A DNA stretch of 40,468 nt from JBDTNQ01 sp039933635 (GTDB lineage: Bacteria; Acidobacteriota; Vicinamibacteria; Vicinamibacterales; SCN-69-37): NCBI GenBank assembly GCA_039933635.1, contig JBDTNQ010000025.1:1-40468 (forward strand), read 5' to 3'. A program made the position numbers and the translations under genes. The notes under the pieces were generated by a model. The model saw only the letters and a list, made by a program, of their open reading frames with translations, was not told the origin of the DNA and searched no databases. Below are positions 1-8,324 of this stretch, piece by piece (the first letter of the stretch is position 1; each line of letters starts with the position of its first letter).

Positions 1-648
1 CACCGGGTTGTTCTTGCGGCGGCGGCACAGCACCTCGATGGTGCGCTGCAGCTCCGACGTCCGGCCGATCAAGGGATCGAGCAGACCCTTGGCGGCGCGC
101 TCGGTCAGGTTCATGCAGTAGGCGGCGAGCGGATCGCGCGACGACGAAGAACCTTCGTCGCCCTGGCCGGCAGTCGTGGCACTGCCGTCCGATGCGGCAT
201 CGCGGGCGTCCGAGCCATTCTTGGAGATGCCGTGCGAGATGAAATCGAGGATGTCGAGGCGAGTGACGCCCTGACCCTCGAGCAGACGCGCTGCCTGCGA
301 TTTCGATTGCTGCAGCATCGCCGCGAGGATGTCGCCGGCATTCACCTCGGGACGCTGCGCGCTCTGCACGTGGAGCACGGCAGTCTGCAGCACCCGCTTG
401 AACGCCGCCGTCTGCTCGGGCTCGCGCTCGTGCCCCCGGCGTAATTGTTCGACCGCGTCGGTCAAGTAGTCGTTGAGGTCCCGGCGCAGACGTAACATGT
501 CGACGCCGCACCCCTGCAGAATCCGCTCACCCTCGGGGTCGTGTGCGAGCGCGTAGAGCAGATGCTCGAGCGTCAGATACGCGTGCCTGCGCGATACCGC
601 CTCGCGGTACGCCACGGTCAAGACGATTTCGAGTGACGTGGAAAACAT
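1..648 (-). CDS. clpA: ATP-dependent Clp protease ATP-binding subunit ClpA, N-terminal part
   Basis: This is the first 216 codons of ClpA; the gene continues beyond the left edge. ClpA is the hexameric AAA+ unfoldase that feeds substrates to ClpP and receives N-degron substrates from ClpS. The visible part starts MFSTSLEIVL, reads through the two Clp-N repeats (residues about 1-150, with the typical LTLEHLLYAL segment), then a Ser/Gly/Asp-rich linker. It ends at the start of the first AAA module, with DPLIGRTSEL and the CRRRKNNPV stretch just before Walker A. The ATG at 646-648 fits the family start; the ribosome-binding site before it is weak. It diverges from the nucleotidase gene at 737 with an 88-nt gap. 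ClpB and ClpC share the fold, but the N-domain and nearby clpS favour ClpA. Confidence 0.93.
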   Translation of the reverse strand, partial: MFSTSLEIVLTVAYREAVSRRHAYLTLEHLLYALAHDPEGERILQGCGVDMLRLRRDLNDYLTDAVEQLRRGHEREPEQTAAFKRVLQTAVLHVQSAQRPEVNAGDILAAMLQQSKSQAARLLEGQGVTRLDILDFISHGISKNGSDARDAASDGSATTAGQGDEGSSSSRDPLAAYCMNLTERAAKGLLDPLIGRTSELQRTIEVLCRRRKNNPV

Positions 649-736
649 CAGTTGTTGCCCATTGCCCGACACTGCGGTCCAGACCCTGTCGCCGACGAGG
701 GGAGTCTGCAGGCTCCTTTGATTATAGGATCACCTC

Positions 737-2227
737 ATGCGGCCACGACTCGCCCAACTGGGTAGGTTCCTCGCCATCGCGGTTGCGATCCTATTCCTGG
801 CCGGGAGGGCGGCCGGCCTCGGCGCGGCCGCCACGTCGCTGACGATTCTGCACCTCAACGATGTCTATGAGATCGATGCGGTCGAGGGCGGCACCGAAGG
901 GGGGCTTGCCCGCGTTGCCACGCTGATCGACCGACTGAAGCGGCGTGGACCGGTGCTGACGACCCTCGGAGGCGACTACCTCTCGCCGTCAGCCCTCGGC
1001 ACGGCCGTCGTCGACGGCGAGCCCCTCGCGGGCCGTCAGATGGTGGACGTGCTCAACGCGACCGGCGTGCAGTGGGCGACGCTGGGGAACCACGAATTCG
1101 ACGTGAGCGAGGCCGCGTTTCGGGCGCGCATGGTCCAGGCCAGGTTCAAGACCGTGATCAGCAACGCGACGGATGCGTCCGGCCGCCAGTTCGAGCACAC
1201 CGTACCGTCCGCGGTCGTGCCCGTGCGGGCGAGCGGCCGCACGATCCGCGTGGGCCTGATCGGCCTGGTCATCGACTCGAATCCCAAGGCGTGGGTGAAA
1301 TATCTACCGCCGATCGAAGCCGCCAGGACCCAGGTGGCCGCGCTCCGCGGCCGTACGGATGTCATCGTCGCGCTCACGCACCTGGCCCTCATCACCGATC
1401 AACGGCTGGCGGAAGCCGTGCCGGAAATTGATGTCATCCTCGGCGGGCACGAGCACGAGAACTGGCTGGCCCAGCGTGGTAAGTCGTTCACGCCGATCAT
1501 CAAAGCCGACGCGAACGTGCGCTCGGTCGCGGTCGTCACGCTGACGTTTCCAGCTCCAGGCGTCAGACCCGAAGTGTCTTCGAGGCTCCAGGTAATCGAT
1601 CGGCGCCTGCCTCGCAAACCGGCTGTCGAGACGATTGTGCGTCGGTGGGTCTCGACGGCCTTCGAAGCGTTCACCAAGGCGGGCTTTGCGCCTGAGCGCA
1701 CCGTCGTGACGATGCCTGCGCCACTCGACGGCCGTGAGACCGTGGTGCGGAACGGTCCAGGGTTATTGACGGATCTGGTGCTTGGCGGCGTGGCGCGAGA
1801 GGCCGCTCCCGCCGACGTCGCGCTGCTGAACGGCGGAAGCGTCCGAGTGGACGACGTCGTGCCGGCCGGCGTGCTCACCGAGTACGATGTGATCCGCATC
1901 CTGCCGTTCGGCGGCGCCATCGTCAAGGCCACGCTCGACGGCAGCCTGCTCGCGCAGGTGCTCGACGCCGGCGTCGCCAACCGCGGCTCAGGTGGCTTCC
2001 TGCACGTCAGCGGCGCGACCAGCACGTCGAGCGGCTGGTTGATCGGCGGACGCCCGCTCGACCCGGCCGCGCGCTACACCGTGGCGATGCCCGAATTCCT
2101 GCTGACCGGCAACGAATCACGCCTCGCGGCCCTCAATCGATCGAACGTCGCCGTCCACGATGTGCACACGTTTCGCGATATCCGGATGGGCTTCATCGAC
2201 GAGTTGAGGGCGCGATACGGACGATAG
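737..2227 (+). CDS. Secreted bifunctional metallophosphatase / 5'-nucleotidase
   Basis: This is a 496-residue exported hydrolase of the UshA/5'-nucleotidase family, expected to remove phosphate from nucleotides or related esters outside the cytoplasm. Residues 1-33 form a signal peptide with a hydrophobic core (LAIAVAILFLAGRAAG). The metallophosphatase domain follows, with the motifs LHLNDVYEI, GGDYLS, TLGNHEFD, THL and LGGHEHE that supply the two-metal site. The C-terminal 5'-nucleotidase domain (about 300-470) has LNGGSVR and the LPFGG loop that normally binds the base. Motif 1 reads LND where classical UshA has a DxHG box; this variant is known in a branch of the family. A weak AGGA lies 8 nt before the ATG. 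The gene stands alone on the plus strand between clpA and clpS. Confidence 0.85.
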   Translation: MRPRLAQLGRFLAIAVAILFLAGRAAGLGAAATSLTILHLNDVYEIDAVEGGTEGGLARVATLIDRLKRRGPVLTTLGGDYLSPSALGTAVVDGEPLAGRQMVDVLNATGVQWATLGNHEFDVSEAAFRARMVQARFKTVISNATDASGRQFEHTVPSAVVPVRASGRTIRVGLIGLVIDSNPKAWVKYLPPIEAARTQVAALRGRTDVIVALTHLALITDQRLAEAVPEIDVILGGHEHENWLAQRGKSFTPIIKADANVRSVAVVTLTFPAPGVRPEVSSRLQVIDRRLPRKPAVETIVRRWVSTAFEAFTKAGFAPERTVVTMPAPLDGRETVVRNGPGLLTDLVLGGVAREAAPADVALLNGGSVRVDDVVPAGVLTEYDVIRILPFGGAIVKATLDGSLLAQVLDAGVANRGSGGFLHVSGATSTSSGWLIGGRPLDPAARYTVAMPEFLLTGNESRLAALNRSNVAVHDVHTFRDIRMGFIDELRARYGR

Positions 2228-2233
2228 AACGGC

Positions 2234-2536
2234 TTACGCCTCTTCCGTGACGGCCTTCAGGGGGAACCCCGCGTCGCGGGCCATCGTGACGACGGTCTCG
2301 GCCTTCGTCTCCGCGACTTCCCAGGGATACACGCCGGCGAGGCCGCGTCCGTTCACGTGCACGTGCATCATGATCTGATATGCCTCCGCCGGCGATTTCT
2401 GGAACACGCCCTCCAGCACCTGAATCACGAACTCCATCGTCGTGTAGTCGTCGTTGAGCAGCACGACTTTGTACAGCGTGGGTTCCTGTTTCTGGGTGCG
2501 GATGCGTTCCTTGATGGCGTCGCCTGGTTGCGTCAT
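2234..2536 (-). CDS. clpS: ATP-dependent Clp protease adaptor ClpS
   Basis: ClpS (100 residues) binds N-terminal degrons and hands them to ClpA. The core LYKVVLLNDDYTTMEFV is the family signature: the NDD acidic patch and the MEFV segment shape the pocket for bulky hydrophobic N-termini, and HVHVNGRG contains the ClpA-contact region. The N-terminal tail of about 20 residues is flexible, as is usual. The start lies 3 nt after the stop of the UPF0182 gene, so the two are likely cotranscribed. The stop is only 6 nt from that of the convergent nucleotidase gene, which puts the nucleotidase gene between clpS and clpA. Confidence 0.95.
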   Translation of the reverse strand: MTQPGDAIKERIRTQKQEPTLYKVVLLNDDYTTMEFVIQVLEGVFQKSPAEAYQIMMHVHVNGRGLAGVYPWEVAETKAETVVTMARDAGFPLKAVTEEA

Positions 2537-2539
2537 GAC

Positions 2540-5347
2540 TTACGGCTTCGGTGACTGCATGCACGCGATGGTCGCCTCGAGCTTCTTCATCTCCTCGCCG
2601 TACAGGGCCCAGTCACCTGCGCGCTGAGCCTTGGTGGCGCTATCGAGGTGCGCCTGCGCCTCGGTGGCGAGTGTGGCGAGCACACCGCAGGGAGTCGGCG
2701 TGCCGACCGTCACGGGCGGGGGCGCAACGATCTCCTGCGGTGTCTCCACCACGGACGTCGCGCTGCTCGAGAGTTGATCGGGCGCGAGCGCGCCGGCCAC
2801 GGTTGGGCCGAAAATGCTGACGAGCGCACGCGTCAGCGTCTCGGCCATGACGATCCGGCTCTGATAGGCGACGACGACCCGCTTCAGTTCGGGGATCTTG
2901 CCCTCAGGAGATTTCAGGTAGAGCGCGCGGACGTACAACAGGGACTTGTTGACCGGAATCACCAGGAGCTGACCCCAGTTGACCTCGGAGCCCTGCTGGC
3001 TCCAGAGCGTGATCTGCGGCGAGATGAGCTGGTCCTGATTGATCTTGCCCACAATCTGACGCGGGCCGAACACCAGGCTCTGCTTGGGAAACTGGTATAC
3101 CAGCATGTGGCCGTAGTGGGCGCCGTCGCTCCTGGCAACCATCCACGCCGAGAGGTTGTCCTTCAGACGTGGCGTGAAGGGCAGCATCTGGATGAACTCG
3201 TTCTGCTTCTCGCCCGGCAGCCGCATCACGGTGTAGTACGGCTCCATGGCCTTGGAGCTCTGGCCAGAGTCCAGAACTGGCACGGACCACTGATCTTCCT
3301 TGTTGTAGAAGACCTGCGGATTGGTCATGTGGTACGTGGCGTACATGAAGGCCTGAATACCGAAGATGTCCTCAGGGTAGCGGATGTGCTGCCGCAGATC
3401 CGCTGGCATGTCACTGAGCGGTTTGAGCAGGCCCGGAAAGATGCGACTGATGGTCAGGACGAGCGGGTCGTCCGGCTCCGAGACGTACATCGACACGCTG
3501 CCGTTGTACGCGTCCGTGACGATCTTCACCGAGTTGCGGATGTAGTTCACGTCCGTGAACCCCTGCGACGGACCGCTGTACGGCGTGGCGTACGGGTAGC
3601 TCGACGCTGTGGTGTAGGCGTCCTGAATCCAGGAGATGCCGCCGCTGTTCGTGACGACGGGATACGGATCCGCGTCGAGGGTGAGGAACGGCGCGAGGCG
3701 CTTCGCGCGCTCGACGATGTTCCGGTGGAACATGATGCGGCTCTCGGGCGTGAGCTGGCCGGTGACGAGAATGTCCGTACTCGCGAATCGAATCGCAAAG
3801 AGGAGGCGTCGCAGGAAGGACCCGGTGGGTACGCCGCCGGAGCCCTCGTAGAACGTCATCTCATTGTTGTCGCCCTTCGGATAGTGAAATTCCGGCTGGC
3901 GCGTCTTGACGATGACGTATTCGCTGTTGGCGACCTCGCCGTAGTAAATGCTCGGCTGATTCAGGTGCAGGTTGACCGTCGACACGGGCGGTAGATCCCG
4001 GATGAACAACACCGGCAGGCCTTCGGTCGTCACCTGGTTGACCGGGCCCAGCGTGAGGCCGTAGCCGTGCGTATACATCAGCTTTTCGTTGACCCACGAC
4101 TTGTTCGGCATCGTCGTCGTGTTGAGCTCACGCGCCGAAAGCATCACCTGCCGGTACTTGCCGTCGAGGGTGTAGCGGTCGTTGTCGATGTTCAAGAAAT
4201 CGTAGTAGGTGCGAATCTCCTGAATCTGCCCGAACGTCTGCAGCAACGGCGCATGATCCCACAGGCGTACGTTCTCGATGGTGCCGGCGTTCTCGGCGAT
4301 GTCCCGCGCGGTCAGCTCGGCATTCCCCGAGAGATCGCGCTCATCGACCCTGTCGAGCGCGTAGGCCCGGCGCGTGGATTCGATGTTGTGCTGAATGTAC
4401 GGCCGCTCCCGGTCCTGCTCGTTGGGCGTGACGATGAGTCGCTGGACGAATCCCGTGTACAGCGTGCCGCCAATCGAGATCACGACGTAGGTGGCGAGCG
4501 CCAGTGGCAGCGGCCAGGCTCGACGGCCGAAGCCATGCCAGATGCAGAGGGCCGCGCCGACGACCAGCGTGCCGAACGTGAGCCAGAGAAACGGGATGCC
4601 CGCGTACAGATCGCTGTAGCCGGCGCCGAACGCGACGCTCGAGTCCGTCGGCGTCAGCAACGTCGACGGGATGTCGAGCCACGACCCCCAGGCGAAGAGG
4701 CCGAGCAGCACCGCCGTGAGCAATGAGAGATGCCGGCGCGCCGAGGGAATCAGGCGAAGCCGCGGCCAGGACGAGACGGCCGGTCGCGCTTCGATGACGA
4801 AGCTGCCAGAGAAAACGTAATAGATGCCGCAGCCGACGAGCGCGATCAGCGTGACGATGAGTGCCTGCTGCCGGACGAGCTGGAAGATCGGCAGGCGGAA
4901 GACATAGAACGACACGTCCCGGTGGAAGATCGGGTCCGAGACATTGAAGGCAACGTGGTGAAAGAAGCTGAGCCAGGGCAGCCAGTTCGACGCGCCCATG
5001 AACCCGACCAGCATCGCCGCGACAATCGAAATCGGATTGGCGAGGCTCGCGAGTTGTCGGCCATCCACCGACAGCGGCCGTCCGTCCCCCCCGGTGCCGA
5101 TGACGACCCGCGGCCGTTCCTCCGTCCGCCTCCGCGCGAATCGCAAGTTCAGGAACAGGAAGAGGTACACGGCGGCAAAGGTGCCGGCAAAGACGGCCGT
5201 CTGGGCGTTGAGTGCCCGCAGAAACACACCCTCGTAGCCGAGTTCACGGAACCAGAGCCAGTCGGTGTAAAAGCTGGCGACAGACGGGATGACGAAAAGC
5301 AGGATCGCCGCGAGGAGCAGCAGACCAGGCAGGCCACGCAGCCGCAT
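2540..5347 (-). CDS. UPF0182 family large membrane protein
   Basis: This 935-residue protein belongs to UPF0182 (COG1615), whose molecular function is not established. The first 300 residues contain about seven hydrophobic membrane segments, beginning with LLLLAAILLFVIPSVASF, and the remaining 600 residues form a large domain probably outside the cytoplasm. Family-typical segments include RPYIQHNIESTR, IQEIRTYYDF and MYTHGYGL, and the length matches the family (900-1000). The tail after about residue 850 is less conserved in type, with a TPQEIVAPPP linker followed by a charged helical end. The start ATG at 5345-5347 has only a weak ribosome-binding site. clpS follows directly and is probably in the same transcript. 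Confidence 0.9.
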   Translation of the reverse strand: MRLRGLPGLLLLAAILLFVIPSVASFYTDWLWFRELGYEGVFLRALNAQTAVFAGTFAAVYLFLFLNLRFARRRTEERPRVVIGTGGDGRPLSVDGRQLASLANPISIVAAMLVGFMGASNWLPWLSFFHHVAFNVSDPIFHRDVSFYVFRLPIFQLVRQQALIVTLIALVGCGIYYVFSGSFVIEARPAVSSWPRLRLIPSARRHLSLLTAVLLGLFAWGSWLDIPSTLLTPTDSSVAFGAGYSDLYAGIPFLWLTFGTLVVGAALCIWHGFGRRAWPLPLALATYVVISIGGTLYTGFVQRLIVTPNEQDRERPYIQHNIESTRRAYALDRVDERDLSGNAELTARDIAENAGTIENVRLWDHAPLLQTFGQIQEIRTYYDFLNIDNDRYTLDGKYRQVMLSARELNTTTMPNKSWVNEKLMYTHGYGLTLGPVNQVTTEGLPVLFIRDLPPVSTVNLHLNQPSIYYGEVANSEYVIVKTRQPEFHYPKGDNNEMTFYEGSGGVPTGSFLRRLLFAIRFASTDILVTGQLTPESRIMFHRNIVERAKRLAPFLTLDADPYPVVTNSGGISWIQDAYTTASSYPYATPYSGPSQGFTDVNYIRNSVKIVTDAYNGSVSMYVSEPDDPLVLTISRIFPGLLKPLSDMPADLRQHIRYPEDIFGIQAFMYATYHMTNPQVFYNKEDQWSVPVLDSGQSSKAMEPYYTVMRLPGEKQNEFIQMLPFTPRLKDNLSAWMVARSDGAHYGHMLVYQFPKQSLVFGPRQIVGKINQDQLISPQITLWSQQGSEVNWGQLLVIPVNKSLLYVRALYLKSPEGKIPELKRVVVAYQSRIVMAETLTRALVSIFGPTVAGALAPDQLSSSATSVVETPQEIVAPPPVTVGTPTPCGVLATLATEAQAHLDSATKAQRAGDWALYGEEMKKLEATIACMQSPKP

Positions 5348-5427
5348 ATTGGTGACTCAACCTTATCAGGATTTGGTCAGGGCTCCGGGGGCGCGTCGCC
5401 GTTGTCCGATCGGCACGCCGTATGCGG

Positions 5428-7356
5428 TCAGAGCGGCGGCGACCGCAGTTTCACACGATTCGCGCGTGATAGGCGGCGCAGGTACATGTCGATGGTCGCC
5501 GTTCGTCCGACGAGCTGATAGGCCGGATCATCCGCGAGAATCCGGCTGCGTTCGTGGTCGGCCAGCGTCACCTCGACCATCTCACGCCCGTGCGGGGCGA
5601 GCGGCACTCCGAAGATGGGAACCCATGGGCGTGCCACCGTGACGTCCGTGCCCCGCTTGTACAACTCCAGCACGATGCCTGCGGTGACGGACCATGCGTC
5701 CTGAGCCGCGTCGACCGAAATCGATTGCTGCGTCGGGCCCCGTTCGCCAAGGGTCGTGTCCAGGGCGTCGCACAGCGTCCTGACGGCCGCCACGTCATCG
5801 GCAAAGCGCGCCTGCTGGTGGCCAGCCAGCAGGTGCCGGGCACCGCATGCGGCGACGGTGACGACACTGACCACGAGCACGGGGACGGCCATCGATGGCC
5901 GGCACCACCGCTGGATCACTGCGTGTCGTGACCAGAGCCACTCCAGGCCGACGCCCGTGATGACCGTCAGGTTGATCAGGCCGACCATGACGATCCAGAA
6001 CGCGAGGTGATCGTAGAGACCACCCGTGACGTGCAGCAGCGAGGCGAACGCCGCTGCCGACGTCACGAGACACATGATGCACAGCGCGATCCGAAACGTC
6101 TGGTTGCGCGCGAGTGCTCGTCGAAGGATCGCGCCCAGCAGCACCAGTTGCGCTGTCGAGACGAAGACGGCCGTCCATCCGATGTCGGCGCCGCGAATCG
6201 TCCTGCCGCCCGCGGCGACGTCGAGGCCTCTCCAGACGACGCCCGAAAGGTAGTAGGTGAATGCCGCGATGCCCGCGCCGAGGTCCGGCGCGCCGCCCTC
6301 ACCTGCAAATCGCGCGAGGATGGTGAGATTGCCGGGACCGGATGCGGTGACTTGCTGCACGAGGGGCAGCAACCAGAGTGCGAGTCCCACCAGAACCGCC
6401 GCCGCCACACCCGCTTTCGTGCCGGGCGGCCACGTGCCCCGGTTCGTCAGCCAGCGCCAACGCACTATGCGCTCGGCGAGCGCGACGAAGGCGGGATGCT
6501 CGCGCGATCCGGCATGACGAAGCAGCAGCAGGGCGACGATGTAGGTGGCGAGACGCGTGCCGGAATTCACGGTGATGAGCGTGCCGCCGATGTGAACGTC
6601 GAAGCCACCAAACACCAGCACCCAGAGCAGCAACACGGCGTACGCCAGCGCGAGGCTGTCGACCACCTTGGCCCAGAACGGCACGGGACCGCGTTTGTGC
6701 CGTGGGTGCGGGCGCTCCATGAACGTCAGCCCAAACAGGCCGACCGACACGGCCGTGGCGGCGAGCGACACTGGCGCAAGGCCCACGTGCGCCTGAATGA
6801 CGAAGCTTGCGAGGCCGGCCATCGCAGCCAGCAGTCCGGGTACACCTGCCGCGACGCCCGCTGCTACCGCAATCAGCAGGGCCAAGGGCACCATCGGCGC
6901 GTGCGGATTCCAGCTACTGCCGAGCCAGTCGCCGAAATCCCATCCAGGCGTGCTGCCGGGATGAAGCAGGAGGACCAGAAACCAGATCGCGGCGGCGATC
7001 GCGACGCTGTTGCCCCAGTATTTGCGCAGACACCAGAGCAGTGCGGCAAAGGCCGCGACGTTAGCGAGCAGCGTGGTCGCGAAGAGGCTGTCCTCGCGAT
7101 ATCCGCTGAGCACGTAGCCGGGCGCGTAGAAATAGAAGAGCGTCGGACCTGGGTGATTCCAGAAAAATCGGGAATACGCGCCGACCGTCAATGACCCACG
7201 CGCCGCGTGCAGTGTGTAAATTTCGAGCAGGGCTTCGTCACCGACGGACACGGTGGGCGGCTTCGATCGCAGCATCCAGGACGCCGCCAGAATGGCGAAC
7301 GCGAGGAGGAGTGCCGCGGCGCCGGCCATCCATCGGGTGGGCATTGTGCGCCTCAC
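5428..7356 (-). CDS. Polytopic membrane protein, GT-C glycosyltransferase-like
   Basis: This 642-residue membrane protein has about twelve predicted membrane segments and a short soluble C-terminal domain. The first segment (AALLLAFAILAASWML) is followed by a loop with a DEALLEIY motif and then FFWNHPGPTLFYFYAP. An acidic pair in the first outside loop is typical of GT-C type transferases that use lipid-linked sugars, but I do not recognise a named family. The last 100 residues (about 535-642) are polar, with DAAQDAWSV and AYQLVGRTATIDMYL. It diverges from the peroxiredoxin gene at 7468 and is followed by an 80-nt gap to the UPF0182 gene. Confidence is high that it is a real membrane-protein gene and low for any function. 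Confidence 0.75.
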   Translation of the reverse strand: MRRTMPTRWMAGAAALLLAFAILAASWMLRSKPPTVSVGDEALLEIYTLHAARGSLTVGAYSRFFWNHPGPTLFYFYAPGYVLSGYREDSLFATTLLANVAAFAALLWCLRKYWGNSVAIAAAIWFLVLLLHPGSTPGWDFGDWLGSSWNPHAPMVPLALLIAVAAGVAAGVPGLLAAMAGLASFVIQAHVGLAPVSLAATAVSVGLFGLTFMERPHPRHKRGPVPFWAKVVDSLALAYAVLLLWVLVFGGFDVHIGGTLITVNSGTRLATYIVALLLLRHAGSREHPAFVALAERIVRWRWLTNRGTWPPGTKAGVAAAVLVGLALWLLPLVQQVTASGPGNLTILARFAGEGGAPDLGAGIAAFTYYLSGVVWRGLDVAAGGRTIRGADIGWTAVFVSTAQLVLLGAILRRALARNQTFRIALCIMCLVTSAAAFASLLHVTGGLYDHLAFWIVMVGLINLTVITGVGLEWLWSRHAVIQRWCRPSMAVPVLVVSVVTVAACGARHLLAGHQQARFADDVAAVRTLCDALDTTLGERGPTQQSISVDAAQDAWSVTAGIVLELYKRGTDVTVARPWVPIFGVPLAPHGREMVEVTLADHERSRILADDPAYQLVGRTATIDMYLRRLSRANRVKLRSPPL

Positions 7357-7467
7357 GGCGGTTCATTCTAGCCGCATTGTTCACCCGTGCCAGCCGCCGC
7401 CCCACCGGTGTTGACCCCGACTGCCTGGTGGATTTCGATATGATCGGAACCGCGCGTGCCTTCCGGC

Positions 7468-7947
7468 ATGCCCCATCCCGGAGTTCCCTCGTTGATTGCA
7501 CCTGGCGCCACCGCCCCCGACTTTTCCCTGAGCAACCAGAACCGCGAGACGGTCACGCTTTCCAGTTTCCGCGGCCGAAAGAACGTCGTCGTGGCCTTCC
7601 ACCCGCTCGCGTTCACGCCCGTGTGTTCCGCCCAGATGCAGACGTACGAGCGCGAACGTCCGAAACTGGACGCGCTGGACGCCCACGTGCTTGCGATCAG
7701 CATCGATGCCGGACCCTCGAAGAAAGCGTGGGCGGACTCACTCGGCGGCGTCTCATACGACCTGTTGAGCGACTTCCACCCGCACGGCCAGGTCGCCACG
7801 GACTACGGCGTGATGCGCGACGATGGGATCTCGGAGCGCGCGATCTTCATCGTGGACAAGAGCGGTGTGGTCCGCTGGACGAAGCAGTACGCCATTCCTG
7901 AACAGCCCGATCTTCAGGAGCTGTTCCGCGCGCTCGAACAGCTGTGA
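7468..7947 (+). CDS. Peroxiredoxin (AhpC/TSA family, single cysteine)
   Basis: This thioredoxin-fold peroxidase would reduce hydrogen or organic peroxides. The active-site motif PLAFTPVC supplies the Pro, Thr and peroxidatic Cys, and the start APDFSLSNQN is the usual N-terminal strand. That Cys is the only one in the protein, so it would work as a 1-Cys enzyme (AhpE-like) that needs an external thiol. The start is uncertain: GTG 7456, ATG 7468 and TTG 7492 are all in frame, and TTG 7492 has the best ribosome-binding site (GGAG at 7480-7483, 8-nt spacing). A TATGAT box at 7439-7444 could be the promoter -10. The stop overlaps the start of the truncated hemoglobin gene by 4 nt. Confidence 0.88.
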   Translation: MPHPGVPSLIAPGATAPDFSLSNQNRETVTLSSFRGRKNVVVAFHPLAFTPVCSAQMQTYERERPKLDALDAHVLAISIDAGPSKKAWADSLGGVSYDLLSDFHPHGQVATDYGVMRDDGISERAIFIVDKSGVVRWTKQYAIPEQPDLQELFRALEQL

Positions 7948-8318
7948 GTGACGATCAGTTCGTATTCGCCGAAATCGGCGAGGACGGGTTCACGCGCCTG
8001 GTGCGGGCGTTCTACGCGCAAGTCCCCGGCGACGACATCCTTGGACCGATGTACCCGCGCGCGGACATGGCTGGCGCCGAGTCGCGGCTGCGTGATTTCC
8101 TGGTGGGCCGGTTCGGCGGCCCGATGCGTTATGTCGAAGAGCGCGGTCACCCGCGCCTGCGGATGCGGCACGCGCCGTTCGTGGTCGACCAGCGAGGCCG
8201 CGATCGCTGGATGCAGTTGATGACACAGGCCCTCGACGCGGTGGCGCTGCCGGCAGCGTCGGATGCGGTCCTCCGGTCGTTCTTCGAAGCGACCGCGACG
8301 TTCATGATTAACCGGTGA
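7944..8318 (+). CDS. glbO: Group II truncated hemoglobin (GlbO-like)
   Basis: This small heme protein (124 residues) is of the 2-over-2 globin type. Visible hallmarks are Tyr24 in RAFYAQV (B10 position), the proximal His76 in LRMRHAPF and Trp89 in RDRWMQL (G8), which together define group II. Such proteins bind oxygen and nitric oxide and are linked to peroxide or NO detoxification. Translation starts at GTG 7944, which overlaps the peroxiredoxin stop (GTGA), so the two are translationally coupled. This fits a joint redox-defence role, an inference from context. The gene ends 6 nt before the stop of the convergent serA-like gene. Confidence 0.92.
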   Translation: MSDDQFVFAEIGEDGFTRLVRAFYAQVPGDDILGPMYPRADMAGAESRLRDFLVGRFGGPMRYVEERGHPRLRMRHAPFVVDQRGRDRWMQLMTQALDAVALPAASDAVLRSFFEATATFMINR

Positions 8319-8324
8319 GCGTCT

